A stretch of DNA of 64,000 nt from Streptomyces zhaozhouensis (GCF_900230195.1 NZ_OCNE01000018.1:62001-126000); one strand, 5' to 3'; counted from the stretch's first letter, positions 41,616-51,146 are shown. The notes: generated by a model not told the origin, from the letters alone. A program made the numbers and translations.

Positions 41616-43538
41616 ATGACCAGCGAGGACGAGGCGAGACGGACCGCCGAGGCGGCCCGTGACGGCGAGCGCACCCGGCCCAGCTTCGCCGGGGAGCTGT
41701 TCCTGGGGCGGCTGCGGCTGGACCTGGTCCACCCGCGCCCCGTGCCGGACGACGTGTGCACCGCCGACGAGGAACGTTTCCTCGCCCGGCTCGCCGCGTT
41801 CACCGAGGAGCACATCGACGCCCCCGCCGTCGAACGCGACGCCAGGATCCCGGACGAGGTGGTCAACGGCCTGCGGGAGCTGGGCGCCTTCGGGATGCGC
41901 ATCGCGCCCGAGTACGGCGGACTCGGCCTGAGCCACCTCGCCTACGGCCGCGCGCTCGCCGTGGTCGGCACGGCCAGTCCGGCCGTCGGCGCGATGCTCT
42001 CCGCCCACCAGTCGATCGGCGTGCCCCAGCCGCTGGCGCTCTTCGGCACCGAGGAGCAGCGCCGCGCCTATCTGCCGCGCTGCGCGGCGGGCGCCGTCTC
42101 CGCGTTCCTGCTCACCGAGCCCGACGTGGGCTCCGACCCGGCGCGGCTCGGCGCGACCGCCACCCCCGAAGGCGACGACTACCTGCTGGACGGCACCAAG
42201 CTGTGGACGACCAACGGCCCCGTCGCCGAGCTGCTGGTGGTGATGGCGAGAGTGCCCGATCTGCCGGGCCACCCCGGCGGGATCACCGCCTTCGTCGTCG
42301 AGGCCGACTCGCCCGGCATCACCGTCGAGCACCGCAACGCGTTCATGGGCCTGCGCGGCATCGAGAACGGTGTCACCCGTCTGCACCGCGTCCGGGTTCC
42401 GGGGGCGCAGCGGATCGGTGAGGAGGGGCAGGGGCTGCGCATCGCCCTGACCACGCTGAACACCGGCAGGCTCGCCCTGCCCGCCATGTGCGTGGGCGCC
42501 GCCAAGTGGAGCCTGTCCGTGGCCCGCCAGTGGTCGACGGAGCGCGTCCAGTGGGGCCGGCCCCTGGCCGAGCACGAGGCGATCGCCTCCAAGCTCGCCT
42601 TCGTCGCCGCCACCACCTTCGCGTTGGAGGCGATGGTCGAGCTCTCCGGCGAGCTGGCGGACGAGGGACGCAACGACATCCGCGTCGAGGCCGCCGTCGC
42701 CAAGCTCTGGGGCAGCGAGATGGCCTGGCGGATCGCCGACGAACTGGTCCAGATCAGGGGCGGCCGGGGCTACGAGACCGCCGCCTCGCTCGCCGCCAGG
42801 GGGGAGCGCGGCGTGCCGGCCGAGCAGCTCCTGCGGGACCTGCGGATCAACCGGATCTTCGAGGGTTCGAGCGAGATCATGCGGCTGCTGATCGCCAGGG
42901 AGGCGGTGGACGCCCACCTGCGGGTCGCCGGCGCCCTCGTCGACCCGGACGCCAACCACACCCGCAAGCGCAGGGCGGCCGTCGCTGCCGGCGGCTTCTA
43001 TGTCCGCTGGCTCCCCAGCCTCGCCACCGGACGGGGTCAACTCCCCCTCGCCTACGGAGACTTCCGCGTCTCCGGCCACCCCGACCTCTCCCACCACCTG
43101 CGCTACGCCGAGCGCGCGGCCCGCCGGCTCGCCCGCGCCGTCTTCTACGGGATGACCCGCTGGCAGGCCAGGCTGGAGCGGCGCCAGGGCTTCCTCGGCC
43201 GGGTCGTCGACATCGGCGCGGAGCTGTTCGCCGTCACCGCCGCCTGCGTGCACGCCGAACGCGTCCGCGCCGGCGGGGAGAACGGGCTGGAGGCGTACCG
43301 GCTGGCCGACGCGTTCTGCCGCCAGGCGCACCTGCGGATCGAGGAGATGTTCCCCCGCCTGTGGCACAACACCGACGGCACCGACGGCAGGCTGGCCGCC
43401 GCCGTCGCCGAGGGGAGCCACCGCTGGCTGGAGGCCGGCGTGCCGGACGTCTCCACCCCGGGACCGTGGATCGCCGCGCACCCGCCCGGCCCCTCGTCCC
43501 ACCCCGATCTGCGCCGCCCCGTCCCCCCGGCTCCCTGA
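41616..43538 (+). CDS. Acyl-CoA dehydrogenase family protein
   Basis: 640 residues, longer than a standard ~380-residue enzyme. N-terminal helices and a beta domain carry FAD-contact motifs (AFLLTEPDVGSDPARLGATA, LDGTKLWTTNG). The C-terminal helical domain has WGRPLAEHEAIASKLAF and RGGRGYETA...RDLRINRIFEGSSEIMRLLIARE. An added C-terminal ~170-residue helical domain is seen in long-chain and VLCAD-like branches. Substrate not known. ATG 41616 has GGTGAGG upstream. Confidence 0.88.
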   Translation: MTSEDEARRTAEAARDGERTRPSFAGELFLGRLRLDLVHPRPVPDDVCTADEERFLARLAAFTEEHIDAPAVERDARIPDEVVNGLRELGAFGMRIAPEYGGLGLSHLAYGRALAVVGTASPAVGAMLSAHQSIGVPQPLALFGTEEQRRAYLPRCAAGAVSAFLLTEPDVGSDPARLGATATPEGDDYLLDGTKLWTTNGPVAELLVVMARVPDLPGHPGGITAFVVEADSPGITVEHRNAFMGLRGIENGVTRLHRVRVPGAQRIGEEGQGLRIALTTLNTGRLALPAMCVGAAKWSLSVARQWSTERVQWGRPLAEHEAIASKLAFVAATTFALEAMVELSGELADEGRNDIRVEAAVAKLWGSEMAWRIADELVQIRGGRGYETAASLAARGERGVPAEQLLRDLRINRIFEGSSEIMRLLIAREAVDAHLRVAGALVDPDANHTRKRRAAVAAGGFYVRWLPSLATGRGQLPLAYGDFRVSGHPDLSHHLRYAERAARRLARAVFYGMTRWQARLERRQGFLGRVVDIGAELFAVTAACVHAERVRAGGENGLEAYRLADAFCRQAHLRIEEMFPRLWHNTDGTDGRLAAAVAEGSHRWLEAGVPDVSTPGPWIAAHPPGPSSHPDLRRPVPPAP

Positions 43539-43631
43539 GCCCGGGCGCCGCCCGCGGAAACCCGTCCGGAAGGGGCGGTGAATTCCCCGACCCGCCAGCG
43601 GGCGACCCGGCGGTGTGGGGACAATGGGGAG

Positions 43632-44909
43632 ATGACCGAGAGCCCCGCCTGTCTCGCCGATCCGCATCTGAGGTACCCGGCCCAGCCGCCGCCCGAGGGT
43701 CCACGCGAGGTGGTGATCCTCGGCTCGACCGGCTCGATCGGCACCCAGGCCATCGACGTGGTGCTGCGCAACCCCCGCCTCTTCCGCGTCACCGGGCTCT
43801 CCGCCGGCGGCGACCGCCTGGAGCTGCTGGCCGGGCAGGCCCACCGGCTGCGGGTCTCGGCCGTCGCCGTCGCCAGGCCCGAGGCGGCCGACGCGCTGCG
43901 CCAGGCGCTGCGCGCCCAGTACGGCGTGGGCGCCGCGCTCCCCGAGGTGCTCGCCGGCCCGGACGCCGCCGCCCAGCTGGCCTCCCGCCCCTGCCACACG
44001 GTGCTCAACGGCATCACCGGCTCCATCGGCCTGGCCCCGACGCTGGCCGCCCTGGCCGCCGGCCATCTGCTGGCGCTGGCCAACAAGGAGTCCCTGATCG
44101 TCGGCGGCCCGCTGGTCACCGAGCTGGCCAAGCCCGGCCAGATCATCCCGGTCGACTCCGAGCACTCCGCGCTCTTCCAGGCGCTGCTCGGCGGCTCGCG
44201 CGCCGAGGTCGACCGGCTGGTCGTCACGGCCAGCGGCGGCCCGTTCCGGGGCCGGAGCCGCACCCAGCTGGCCGACGTCACCCCCGAGGACGCGCTGGCC
44301 CACCCCACCTGGCAGATGGGCCCGGTCATCACCGTCAACTCGGCGACCCTCGTCAACAAGGGTTTGGAGGTGATCGAGGCGCACCTCCTCTACGGCATCC
44401 CGTTCGACCGGATCGAGGTCGTCGTCCACCCCCAGTCCTATGTTCACTCGATGGTGGAGTTCGTGGACGGCTCGGCGCTGCTCCAGGCGAGCCCGCCCGA
44501 CATGCGGCTGCCCATCGCGCTCGCGCTCGGCTGGCCCGACCGGGTGGCGGGCGCCGCTCCCTCCTGCGACTGGACCACCGCGCACACCTGGGAGTTCCTG
44601 CCGCTGGACACCGATGCCTTCCCCTCGGTGCCCCTCGCCCGCCGGGTCGGTAGCCTCGGCGGTACCGCGCCCGCGGTGTTCAACGCGGCCAACGAGGAGT
44701 GCGTGGACGCCTTCCTCGCCGGCCGGCTGCCGTTCCTCGGCATCGTGGACACCGTGGAGCGGGTGGTGGACGAGCTGGCGCGGGGCGGTGCGGGAACCTC
44801 GCTGACCCTCCCGGACGTCCTGGAAGCGGAACGCGTGGCGCGGCGACGCACCCGCGAGCTGGTCGGCGGCCATCCGGCCGGGGCCACGAGGCAGGAGATG
44901 ACGCCATGA
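43632..44909 (+). CDS. dxr: 1-deoxy-D-xylulose-5-phosphate reductoisomerase
   Basis: 425 residues. Second step of the MEP isoprenoid pathway, NADPH-dependent. Motifs: VILGSTGSIGTQAIDVV, ANKESLIVGG, PVDSEHSALFQAL, TASGGPFRG, the metal and substrate site PTWQMGPVITVNSATLVNKGLEVIEAHLL (split here by family blocks) and HPQSYVHSMVEF. ATG 43632 is chosen because it gives the usual N-terminus MTESPACLADPHL; a GTG at 43578 with a better ribosome site is possible. The stop overlaps the next gene as ATGA. Confidence 0.95.
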   Translation: MTESPACLADPHLRYPAQPPPEGPREVVILGSTGSIGTQAIDVVLRNPRLFRVTGLSAGGDRLELLAGQAHRLRVSAVAVARPEAADALRQALRAQYGVGAALPEVLAGPDAAAQLASRPCHTVLNGITGSIGLAPTLAALAAGHLLALANKESLIVGGPLVTELAKPGQIIPVDSEHSALFQALLGGSRAEVDRLVVTASGGPFRGRSRTQLADVTPEDALAHPTWQMGPVITVNSATLVNKGLEVIEAHLLYGIPFDRIEVVVHPQSYVHSMVEFVDGSALLQASPPDMRLPIALALGWPDRVAGAAPSCDWTTAHTWEFLPLDTDAFPSVPLARRVGSLGGTAPAVFNAANEECVDAFLAGRLPFLGIVDTVERVVDELARGGAGTSLTLPDVLEAERVARRRTRELVGGHPAGATRQEMTP

Positions 44910-46210
44910 CGGCACTGATGTTCGTCCTCGGCATACTCGTGTTCGTCTTCGGGTTGCTCTTCTCCATCGCCTGGCACGAGCTGGGCCACTTCTCGACCGC
45001 GCGGATGTTCGGCGTCCGGGTGCCGCAGTTCATGGTGGGCTTCGGCCCGACGATCTTCTCCCGGCGGCGCGGCGAGACGGAGTACGGCGTCAAGGCGGTG
45101 CCGCTGGGCGGCTACATCCGCATGATCGGCATGTTCCCGCCCGGCGAGGACGGGAACCTCCGCAAGCGCTCCACCTCCCCGTTCCGCGGCATGATCGAGG
45201 ACGCGCGGGCCGCCGCCTTCGAGGAGCTGCAACCGGGCGACGAGAAGCGGCTGTTCTACACGCGCAAGCCGTGGAAGCGCGTGATCGTGATGTTCGCCGG
45301 CCCGGGGATGAACCTGATCCTCGCCGTGGTGATCTTCCTCGGCGTGCTGATGGGCTTCGGCATCAACACCCAGACCACCACCGTCGCCACCGTCTCCGAG
45401 TGCGTCATCGCCCAGAGCGAGGAGCAGCGGGACTGCCGCGCCGACGACACCCCGGCGCCCGCCGCCGAGGCGGGGCTGCGCGCCGGCGACGAGATCGTCG
45501 CGTTCGACGGCGCGCCCGTCGACGAGTGGGGCGACCTCCAGCAGCGCATCAGGGACACGGTCGGCGTCGCCACCGTCACCGTCGTCCGGGACGGCGAGCG
45601 GCTGGAGCTGACGGCCGACCTCATCGAGAACCAGGTGGGCAAGACCGACGGCAACGGCAACGTGGTCAGGGGCGAGTTCGTCACCGCGGGCTTCCTCGGG
45701 TTCTCGCCCGCCAGCGGGATCGTGAAGCAGGACTTCCCGCAGGCCGTCGACCGCATGGGCGAGATCATGAGCACCGGTTTGGACGCCATGCTCAACCTGC
45801 CGTCCAAGATCCCCAACCTCTGGCACTCCATCACCGGCGAGGAGGAGCGCGACCAGGACGGCCCGATGGGCGTGGTGGGCGCGGCGCGGGTCGGCGGCGA
45901 GATCTTCACCCTGGACATTCCGGCCAGTCAGCAACTCGCCACGGCGCTTTTCCTGGTCGCCGGATTCAATCTCTCGCTCTTCCTGTTCAACATGCTGCCG
46001 CTGCTCCCGCTCGACGGCGGCCACATCGCCGGCGCCCTGTGGGAGTCCCTGCGCAGAAACGCCGCGAAGCTCACCAGAAGGCCCGACCCCGGGCCGTTCG
46101 ACGTCGCCAGGCTGATGCCGTTGGCCTATGTGGTGGCGGGCGTTTTCATCTGCTTCACGCTTCTGGTGCTGGCGGCCGATATCGTCAGTCCGGTGCGGCT
46201 GGCCGGGTGA
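44906..46210 (+). CDS. Site-2 intramembrane zinc metalloprotease (RseP/Rip1-like)
   Basis: 434 residues. The first helix carries the zinc motif HELGH at residues 24-28, a PDZ domain (RAGDEIVAFDGAPVDEWGDL) lies in the middle, and a late helix holds NMLPLLPLDGGH with the third zinc ligand. It probably cleaves membrane anti-sigma factors or similar proteins within the membrane. It is coupled to dxr by a 4-nt overlap and followed by ispG. Confidence 0.93.
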   Translation: MTALMFVLGILVFVFGLLFSIAWHELGHFSTARMFGVRVPQFMVGFGPTIFSRRRGETEYGVKAVPLGGYIRMIGMFPPGEDGNLRKRSTSPFRGMIEDARAAAFEELQPGDEKRLFYTRKPWKRVIVMFAGPGMNLILAVVIFLGVLMGFGINTQTTTVATVSECVIAQSEEQRDCRADDTPAPAAEAGLRAGDEIVAFDGAPVDEWGDLQQRIRDTVGVATVTVVRDGERLELTADLIENQVGKTDGNGNVVRGEFVTAGFLGFSPASGIVKQDFPQAVDRMGEIMSTGLDAMLNLPSKIPNLWHSITGEEERDQDGPMGVVGAARVGGEIFTLDIPASQQLATALFLVAGFNLSLFLFNMLPLLPLDGGHIAGALWESLRRNAAKLTRRPDPGPFDVARLMPLAYVVAGVFICFTLLVLAADIVSPVRLAG

Positions 46211-46280
46211 GGTGCCGTAGGCTTTTCGGGGCGGAGACCGCCCATGTTCCGGACCCGAGACCACTGGGGTTGCACGTTCC

Positions 46281-47435
46281 ATGACAGCCATCTCGCTGGG
46301 AATTCCGTCGGTACCGACCCGGCTCGCCGAGCGCCGGGCCAGCCGGCAGATCCACGTCGGTTCCGTGCCGGTCGGCGGTGACGCCCCCGTCTCGGTCCAG
46401 TCGATGACCACCACCCGCACCTCGGATATCGGTGCGACCCTGCAGCAGATCGCCGAACTGACCGCCTCCGGCTGCCAGATCGTGCGGGTCGCCGTGCCGA
46501 CGCAGGACGACGCCGAGGCGCTCTCCGTGATCGCGCGCAAGTCGCAGATCCCGGTGATCGCCGACATCCACTTCCAGCCCAAGTACGTCTTCGCCGCGAT
46601 CGACGCCGGCTGCGCCGCGGTCCGGGTCAACCCGGGCAACATCAAGCAGTTCGACGACAAGGTCAGGGAGATCGCCAAGGCGGCGGGCGAGACCGGCACC
46701 CCCATCAGGATCGGGGTCAACGCGGGCTCGCTGGACAAGCGGCTGCTGGCCAAGTACGGCAAGGCGACGCCCGAGGCGCTCGTCGAGTCCGCGCTGTGGG
46801 AGTGCTCGCTCTTCGAGGAGCACGGCTTCCGCGACATCAAGATCTCGGTCAAGCACAACGACCCGGTCGTGATGGTCAACGCCTACCGCCAGCTGGCCGC
46901 CCAGTGCGACTACCCGCTGCACCTGGGCGTCACCGAGGCCGGGCCCGCGTTCCAGGGCACCATCAAGTCGGCCGTCGCCTTCGGCGCCCTGCTCAGCGAG
47001 GGCATCGGCGACACCATCCGGGTCTCGCTCTCCGCGCCCCCGGTCGAGGAGGTCAAGGTCGGCATCCAGATCCTGGAGTCCCTCAACCTCCGCCAGCGCG
47101 GTCTTGAGATCGTCTCCTGCCCCTCCTGCGGCCGGGCCCAGGTCGACGTCTACAAGCTGGCCGAGGAGGTCACCGCCGGCCTGACCGGCATGGAGGTCCC
47201 GCTGCGGGTCGCCGTCATGGGCTGCGTGGTGAACGGCCCCGGCGAGGCGCGCGAGGCCGACCTCGGCGTCGCCTCGGGCAACGGCAAGGGCCAGATCTTC
47301 GTGAAGGGCGAGGTCATCAAGACCGTCCCCGAATCGAAGATCGTGGAGACCCTCATCGAGGAGGCGATGAAGATCGCCGAGCAGATGGAGCTGGAGGGCG
47401 AGCCCTCCGGCGAGCCCCAGGTCAGCGTCAGCTGA
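46281..47435 (+). CDS. ispG: 4-hydroxy-3-methylbut-2-en-1-yl diphosphate synthase
   Basis: 384 residues. Iron-sulfur enzyme of the MEP pathway. A TIM-barrel start (VQSMTTTRTSDI, VRVAVPTQDDAEAL, IADIHFQPKYVF) is followed by the cluster cysteines in SCPSCGRAQ and MGCVVNGPGEAREAD. Start ATG 46281 has GGGG about 10 nt upstream. The 70-bp gap after the protease gene contains TAGGCT, a possible -10. Confidence 0.95.
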   Translation: MTAISLGIPSVPTRLAERRASRQIHVGSVPVGGDAPVSVQSMTTTRTSDIGATLQQIAELTASGCQIVRVAVPTQDDAEALSVIARKSQIPVIADIHFQPKYVFAAIDAGCAAVRVNPGNIKQFDDKVREIAKAAGETGTPIRIGVNAGSLDKRLLAKYGKATPEALVESALWECSLFEEHGFRDIKISVKHNDPVVMVNAYRQLAAQCDYPLHLGVTEAGPAFQGTIKSAVAFGALLSEGIGDTIRVSLSAPPVEEVKVGIQILESLNLRQRGLEIVSCPSCGRAQVDVYKLAEEVTAGLTGMEVPLRVAVMGCVVNGPGEAREADLGVASGNGKGQIFVKGEVIKTVPESKIVETLIEEAMKIAEQMELEGEPSGEPQVSVS

Positions 47436-47518
47436 AGCCGCCGCCCCGGGTCCCGCACCGCGGGCGCCCGGGGTACAGTGCGGGCACCCACGTCGTCCGT
47501 GACCCCGAGGCCGTCACC

Positions 47519-48367
47519 GTGCTGACCACCCCTTCCGTCCGGGTCCTCGGACCCGAGGAGCTCGGCGCGGTGCTCGCCCTGCTCAACGAGGACCCGGTGG
47601 CCAACGCCTTCGTCACCGCGAGGGTCCTCGACTCACACCTCGAACCGCCGTACCTCGGCGGCGAGATGTGGGGTCACTACCGCGAGGACCGGCTGGCCGC
47701 CCTCTGCTACTCCGGGGCCAACCTGGTGCCCGTCCAGGCCGAGGACGACTCCGTCGCCGCGTTCGCCGCCCGCGCCCGCCGGCAGGGCCGCCGCTGCTCC
47801 TCCATCGTCGGCCCCGTGGACGCCACGGCCCGGCTGTGGGCCCTGCTGGAGCCGCACTGGGGGCCGGCCAGGGAGGTCCGCGCCCGCCAGCCGCTGATGG
47901 TCACCCGCTCGGTGCCGGACGAGGTGCCCCCCGACCCCCTGGTGCGCCGGATGCGCAGGGACGAGATGCCGCTGGTGCTGCCGGCGGCCGTCGACATGTT
48001 CACCGAGGAGGTCGGCATCTCCCCGCTGGACGCCGACGACGGGGGCCTCACCTACCAGGCCAGGGTCGCCGAGATCGTCGGCGCCGGCCGCTGCTTCGCA
48101 CGGGTGGAGGAGGGCCGGGTCGTCTTCAAGGCGGAGATCGGCGCCGTCACCCCGCAGACCTGCCAGCTCCAGGGCGTGTGGACCGCGCCCGACCGCAGGG
48201 GCGAGGGTCTGGCCACCCGCGGTCTGGCCACCGTGCTGCGCCACGCGCTCGACGAGACCGCCCCGCTGGTCAGCCTCTACGCCAACGACTTCAACGCCCC
48301 GGCGCTCGCCGTCTACCGACGCCTCGGCTTCACCGAGAGCGGCGCCCTGATGAGCGTGCTCTTCTGA
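47519..48367 (+). CDS. GNAT acetyltransferase with N-terminal DUF4081-like domain
   Basis: 282 residues. The first half (VLGPEELGAVLALLNEDPVANAFVTARV) is a DUF4081-like region. The C-terminal GNAT fold holds the acetyl-CoA loop LQGVWTAPDRRGEGLATRGLATVL and YANDFNAPALAVYRRLGFTESG. Acceptor substrate unknown. GTG 47519 opens MLTTPSVRV. The gap upstream contains TACAGT at 47474-47479, a possible -10. Confidence 0.85.
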   Translation: MLTTPSVRVLGPEELGAVLALLNEDPVANAFVTARVLDSHLEPPYLGGEMWGHYREDRLAALCYSGANLVPVQAEDDSVAAFAARARRQGRRCSSIVGPVDATARLWALLEPHWGPAREVRARQPLMVTRSVPDEVPPDPLVRRMRRDEMPLVLPAAVDMFTEEVGISPLDADDGGLTYQARVAEIVGAGRCFARVEEGRVVFKAEIGAVTPQTCQLQGVWTAPDRRGEGLATRGLATVLRHALDETAPLVSLYANDFNAPALAVYRRLGFTESGALMSVLF

Positions 48368-48423
48368 CCCCGCCCGGGACGGCCGGAGCCGGAGCCGGGC
48401 GCGACGCCGCGGACGCGGCGCGT

Positions 48424-48438
48424 TAGCCTCCCCGCATG
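48424..48438 (+). promoter_or_regulatory. -10 element for a probably leaderless GNAT mRNA
   Basis: TAGCCT at 48424-48429 is followed 6 nt later by the ATG at 48436, which would be at or near the transcription start. No Shine-Dalgarno sequence is present. Leaderless mRNAs are common in actinomycetes. Confidence 0.45.
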
Positions 48439-49008
48439 ACACCTTCTCCCGGCAGGGCGGCCCCGCGGGCCCAGGACGTGGTCATCGGTCCCCTGGACCT
48501 CGCGGCCCGGGTGGACGAGGCGCTGGCCGTGCAGGCCGAGGCGTTCGGGCTCGGCCAGGACGAGGTGAACGTCCGCCGCCACATCGTGCTGCGCCATCTG
48601 GCGACCCCAGGCGCCCGCGCGCTCGGCGCCACCGTGCGCTCCACCGGGCGGCTGGTCGGCTTCGTCTACGGAATGCCCAACGACACCGCGCAGTGGTGGT
48701 CCACCGTGGTCGAACCGTACCTGCGGGCGGAGGGCAACCAGTCCTGGCTCGAGGGCTCCTTCACCATCACCGAGCTGCACGTGCTGCCCGAGTGCCAACA
48801 GCGGGGGATAGGGCGGCGGTTGATCACCGAGCTGACCGACGCCGCCGAGCAGGAGACGTCGATCCTCTCCGCCATCGACACCGAGTCCCCGGCCAGGGCC
48901 CTCTACCGCCGCCTCGGCTACCGCGACCTCGCCCGCCGGGTCGTCTTCCCCGCCGCGCCCCGCCCCTACGCCGTGATGGGCGCCCCGCTGCCGCTGCTGC
49001 GGCCCTGA
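48436..49008 (+). CDS. GNAT acetyltransferase
   Basis: 190 residues. Acetyl-CoA site ITELHVLPECQQRGIGRRLITEL, followed by TESPARALYRRLGYRDLARRV. The substrate cannot be inferred. It converges on the kinase-like gene with a 10-bp gap. In related genomes proS is remembered near here but is not in this interval. Confidence 0.87.
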   Translation: MTPSPGRAAPRAQDVVIGPLDLAARVDEALAVQAEAFGLGQDEVNVRRHIVLRHLATPGARALGATVRSTGRLVGFVYGMPNDTAQWWSTVVEPYLRAEGNQSWLEGSFTITELHVLPECQQRGIGRRLITELTDAAEQETSILSAIDTESPARALYRRLGYRDLARRVVFPAAPRPYAVMGAPLPLLRP

Positions 49009-49018
49009 GCGCACCCCC

Positions 49019-49933
49019 TCACAGCCAGCTGGCGAACTCCAGCAACGCCTCCCCGTCCGCCCTGCGCCCCGCCGACAGCTGCCGCACCCCGGAGGCCACA
49101 CCCCGGTAGAGGGCCCAGTCCCGCACCCGGTCCGGGTCGGCCTCCACGGCACCGGCGAGCTTGGCCACCCGCCGTCGGACGATGGCCGCGGCGCCCGGCG
49201 AGGCCATCAGGTCGTGCAGCCGGTCCCGCACCAGCCTGGCCAGGTCGAACGCCCGCTCACCCACGGCCGGTTCCGGCCCCACCGCCAGCCAGGGCGCCCG
49301 TTCCCCGTCGGAGGCCAGCACCGCGCCCTGCCGGAAGTCGCCGTGCAGCAGCACCTCGTCGGGCGGCGCTGCCAGCAGCTCCGCGCGGACCTCGAGCGCC
49401 CGCTCCACCAGCGGCCCCGCCTCCCCGCCCGCCGCCGCGCGCAGCGCGCCGAGAGCCGCTTCGGTCCGTTCGGCCACCGAGGGGAACGGATGCCCCTCGC
49501 CCGGCGCGACCCACAGCCTGCGCAACGTGGAGACCGCCTCCAGCGTGGCCTTGGCGTCCGGCAGCGAACGCAGCGAGGTCTCCCCCCGCAGCCGCTCCAG
49601 CAGCAGCGCGCCCTCCTCCGGCGCCGCGTCCAGCACCCGCACGGCCCCCAGACCGTCCCAGCGGCGCAGCGCCGCCCACTCCAGCTCGGCGGGCGGCGGC
49701 TGGCCGGCCTCCCCGGGCGCGAGCAGCTTGAGCGCGGCACGGGAGCCGTCCGCGCGCCGCACCAGCAGCGTCACGCTGGCCCTGCCGCCCGGCTCGACCA
49801 GCCGCTCCACCGTCAGCCCGAAACGTTCCACCAGCCGCTCGGCCAGCACCGGCAGCCCGTCGAGCCAGCCGGCCGCCGTCGGCGGCTGCGCCGCCCGCAA
49901 CCGCTCCGGCGCCAGTCCCCGTGCCGCCTCCAT
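49019..49933 (-). CDS. Aminoglycoside-phosphotransferase-like protein, probably catalytically impaired
   Basis: 304 residues with an APH/streptomycin-6-kinase-like fold. The catalytic loop keeps HGD but reads HGDFRQGAVL, with Ala where the Mg-binding Asn normally stands. The later segment WLAVGPEPAVGERAFDLARLVRDR has Gly where the metal-binding Asp of the usual IDPKPxxGDPAFDL occurs. The Lys of AALKLLAPG remains. Both metal ligands appear lost, so it may bind nucleotide without kinase activity. It is downstream of, and on the same strand as, the ferritin-like and lipoprotein genes. Confidence 0.75.
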   Translation of the reverse strand: MEAARGLAPERLRAAQPPTAAGWLDGLPVLAERLVERFGLTVERLVEPGGRASVTLLVRRADGSRAALKLLAPGEAGQPPPAELEWAALRRWDGLGAVRVLDAAPEEGALLLERLRGETSLRSLPDAKATLEAVSTLRRLWVAPGEGHPFPSVAERTEAALGALRAAAGGEAGPLVERALEVRAELLAAPPDEVLLHGDFRQGAVLASDGERAPWLAVGPEPAVGERAFDLARLVRDRLHDLMASPGAAAIVRRRVAKLAGAVEADPDRVRDWALYRGVASGVRQLSAGRRADGEALLEFASWL

Positions 49934-49937
49934 GAAC

Positions 49938-50411
49938 TCAGCCGCCCCCTTCGGTCTCCTCTTCGGCCTCGGCCCCGTACTCCGACAGGCCGGGGAAGGG
50001 CTCCACCCGCCCCCGCCAGGTGGCCGCCCGCAGCGCGGCGTCGCGCAGCGCGCGCGCCGCCTCCGCCCTGGCGCCCCCCTCCGCCGCCCGCACCAGGTCC
50101 GCGTAGGCGCCGGTCAGCCCGCTCTCCAGCTCGGCCGCCAGCCGCGCGGCGCCGTCCGCGTCCTCCACCCGGAACGGCAGCGCGTACCCGGCGGCCGAGG
50201 CCACCGGAGTGCCGCCCAGCTCCCGCACCTCGCCCTGGAGCGCGTCCCGCCGCGCGCGGTGGGCGTCGTACGCCTCCCGCGCCCAGACGGCGCGCTCGTC
50301 CCCGTCCAGCCGCGCGCCGACCACACCGTAGCCGTAGACCGCCGCGTGCTCGGCGGCCAGCGCCGCCTGCGTCGCCTCCAGCGACGCCGGCTGCTCCTCG
50401 GCCCGCCTCAT
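49938..50411 (-). CDS. Ferritin-like DUF4439 protein
   Basis: 157 residues, all-helical. LEATQAALAAEHAAVYGYGVVGARL and ARRDALQGEVRELGGTPVASAAGYALPF match the DUF4439 ferritin-like family. Helix residues such as Glu in AAEHAAVYGYG could serve a carboxylate site, but a metal centre is not proven. Its ATG overlaps the upstream lipoprotein stop by 4 nt. Confidence 0.82.
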   Translation of the reverse strand: MRRAEEQPASLEATQAALAAEHAAVYGYGVVGARLDGDERAVWAREAYDAHRARRDALQGEVRELGGTPVASAAGYALPFRVEDADGAARLAAELESGLTGAYADLVRAAEGGARAEAARALRDAALRAATWRGRVEPFPGLSEYGAEAEEETEGGG

Positions 50412-50893
50412 GCCCGCACCTCCTCCAGAAGCTGCGCCTGCGCGGCCCCGGCCGCCGCCAACGAGGCCAGCAGCCTGGCCAGTTCCGGCGGCGCCTCGGT
50501 CACGGCGGCCAGCCGGTCCTCCGCGATCCGCCGCTCCGCCTCGATCAGCGCGCCCACCGCGTCCGCCGGCGCCTGAGGCACCTCGGGCGGCTGCCCGGAG
50601 GGGCCGGGCGGGCCGCCGTCGCGCAGCGCCCGCAGATGCGCGAGCGCCACCGCCCGGAACGGCGCCAGCGGCTCGACCAGCGCGGGATGCGCCCGCTCTG
50701 TCGCCTCGTACCTGGCGACCAGCGTCGTGCTGTCCCTGGCGGTCCTGCGCCGCAGGCCCTGCACGCTGACCGCCGAGACCGGGCCGCCGCCCGGCCTGGC
50801 CCCCGCGTCGTTCGAGCAGCCGGTCGACAGAACGGCCAGCGGAAGGGCGACACCGGCGGACAGGAGGGTACGTCTGGAGGGGCCGAGAGGCAT
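50408..50893 (-). CDS. Tat-type lipoprotein of unknown function
   Basis: 161 residues. Twin arginine SRRTLLSAGVALPLAVL, lipobox STGC with Cys26, then a helical Ala/Glu-rich body. It is coupled to the ferritin-like gene by ATGA and may act with it at the envelope (inference). The 253-bp divergent gap to rimP holds both promoters. Confidence 0.78.
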   Translation of the reverse strand: MPLGPSRRTLLSAGVALPLAVLSTGCSNDAGARPGGGPVSAVSVQGLRRRTARDSTTLVARYEATERAHPALVEPLAPFRAVALAHLRALRDGGPPGPSGQPPEVPQAPADAVGALIEAERRIAEDRLAAVTEAPPELARLLASLAAAGAAQAQLLEEVRA

Positions 50894-51146
50894 GGTTCTT
50901 CCCCGCAGTTTCCGTGTCGGAGCGCGTCGTTGGGGCGGGCCGGCGCCCCCCGGGGAGAGCCGGGAAGATCACCGCCCCGTGAGCGTACCCGTGCCCCCGG
51001 CCCGACCCGGTGCCGCCCCGCCTCCCGGCGTGCCAGCGCCCAGGCCAGGGCGGTCGGCGTTCCACGCGGGGGACGATAGGCTTCCCGCACGGGGCAGCGA
51101 GCGAGCGCCGTCCCACAACAGCAGACGCGGCCGAGGAGTCACCCGG

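Noticed and set aside
49161..51079. Long plus-strand open frames across the kinase-like, DUF4439 and lipoprotein genes
   Set aside because: Low-complexity Arg/Ser/Pro products with no motif; the minus-strand genes carry recognisable domains, ATGA overlaps and a lipobox.
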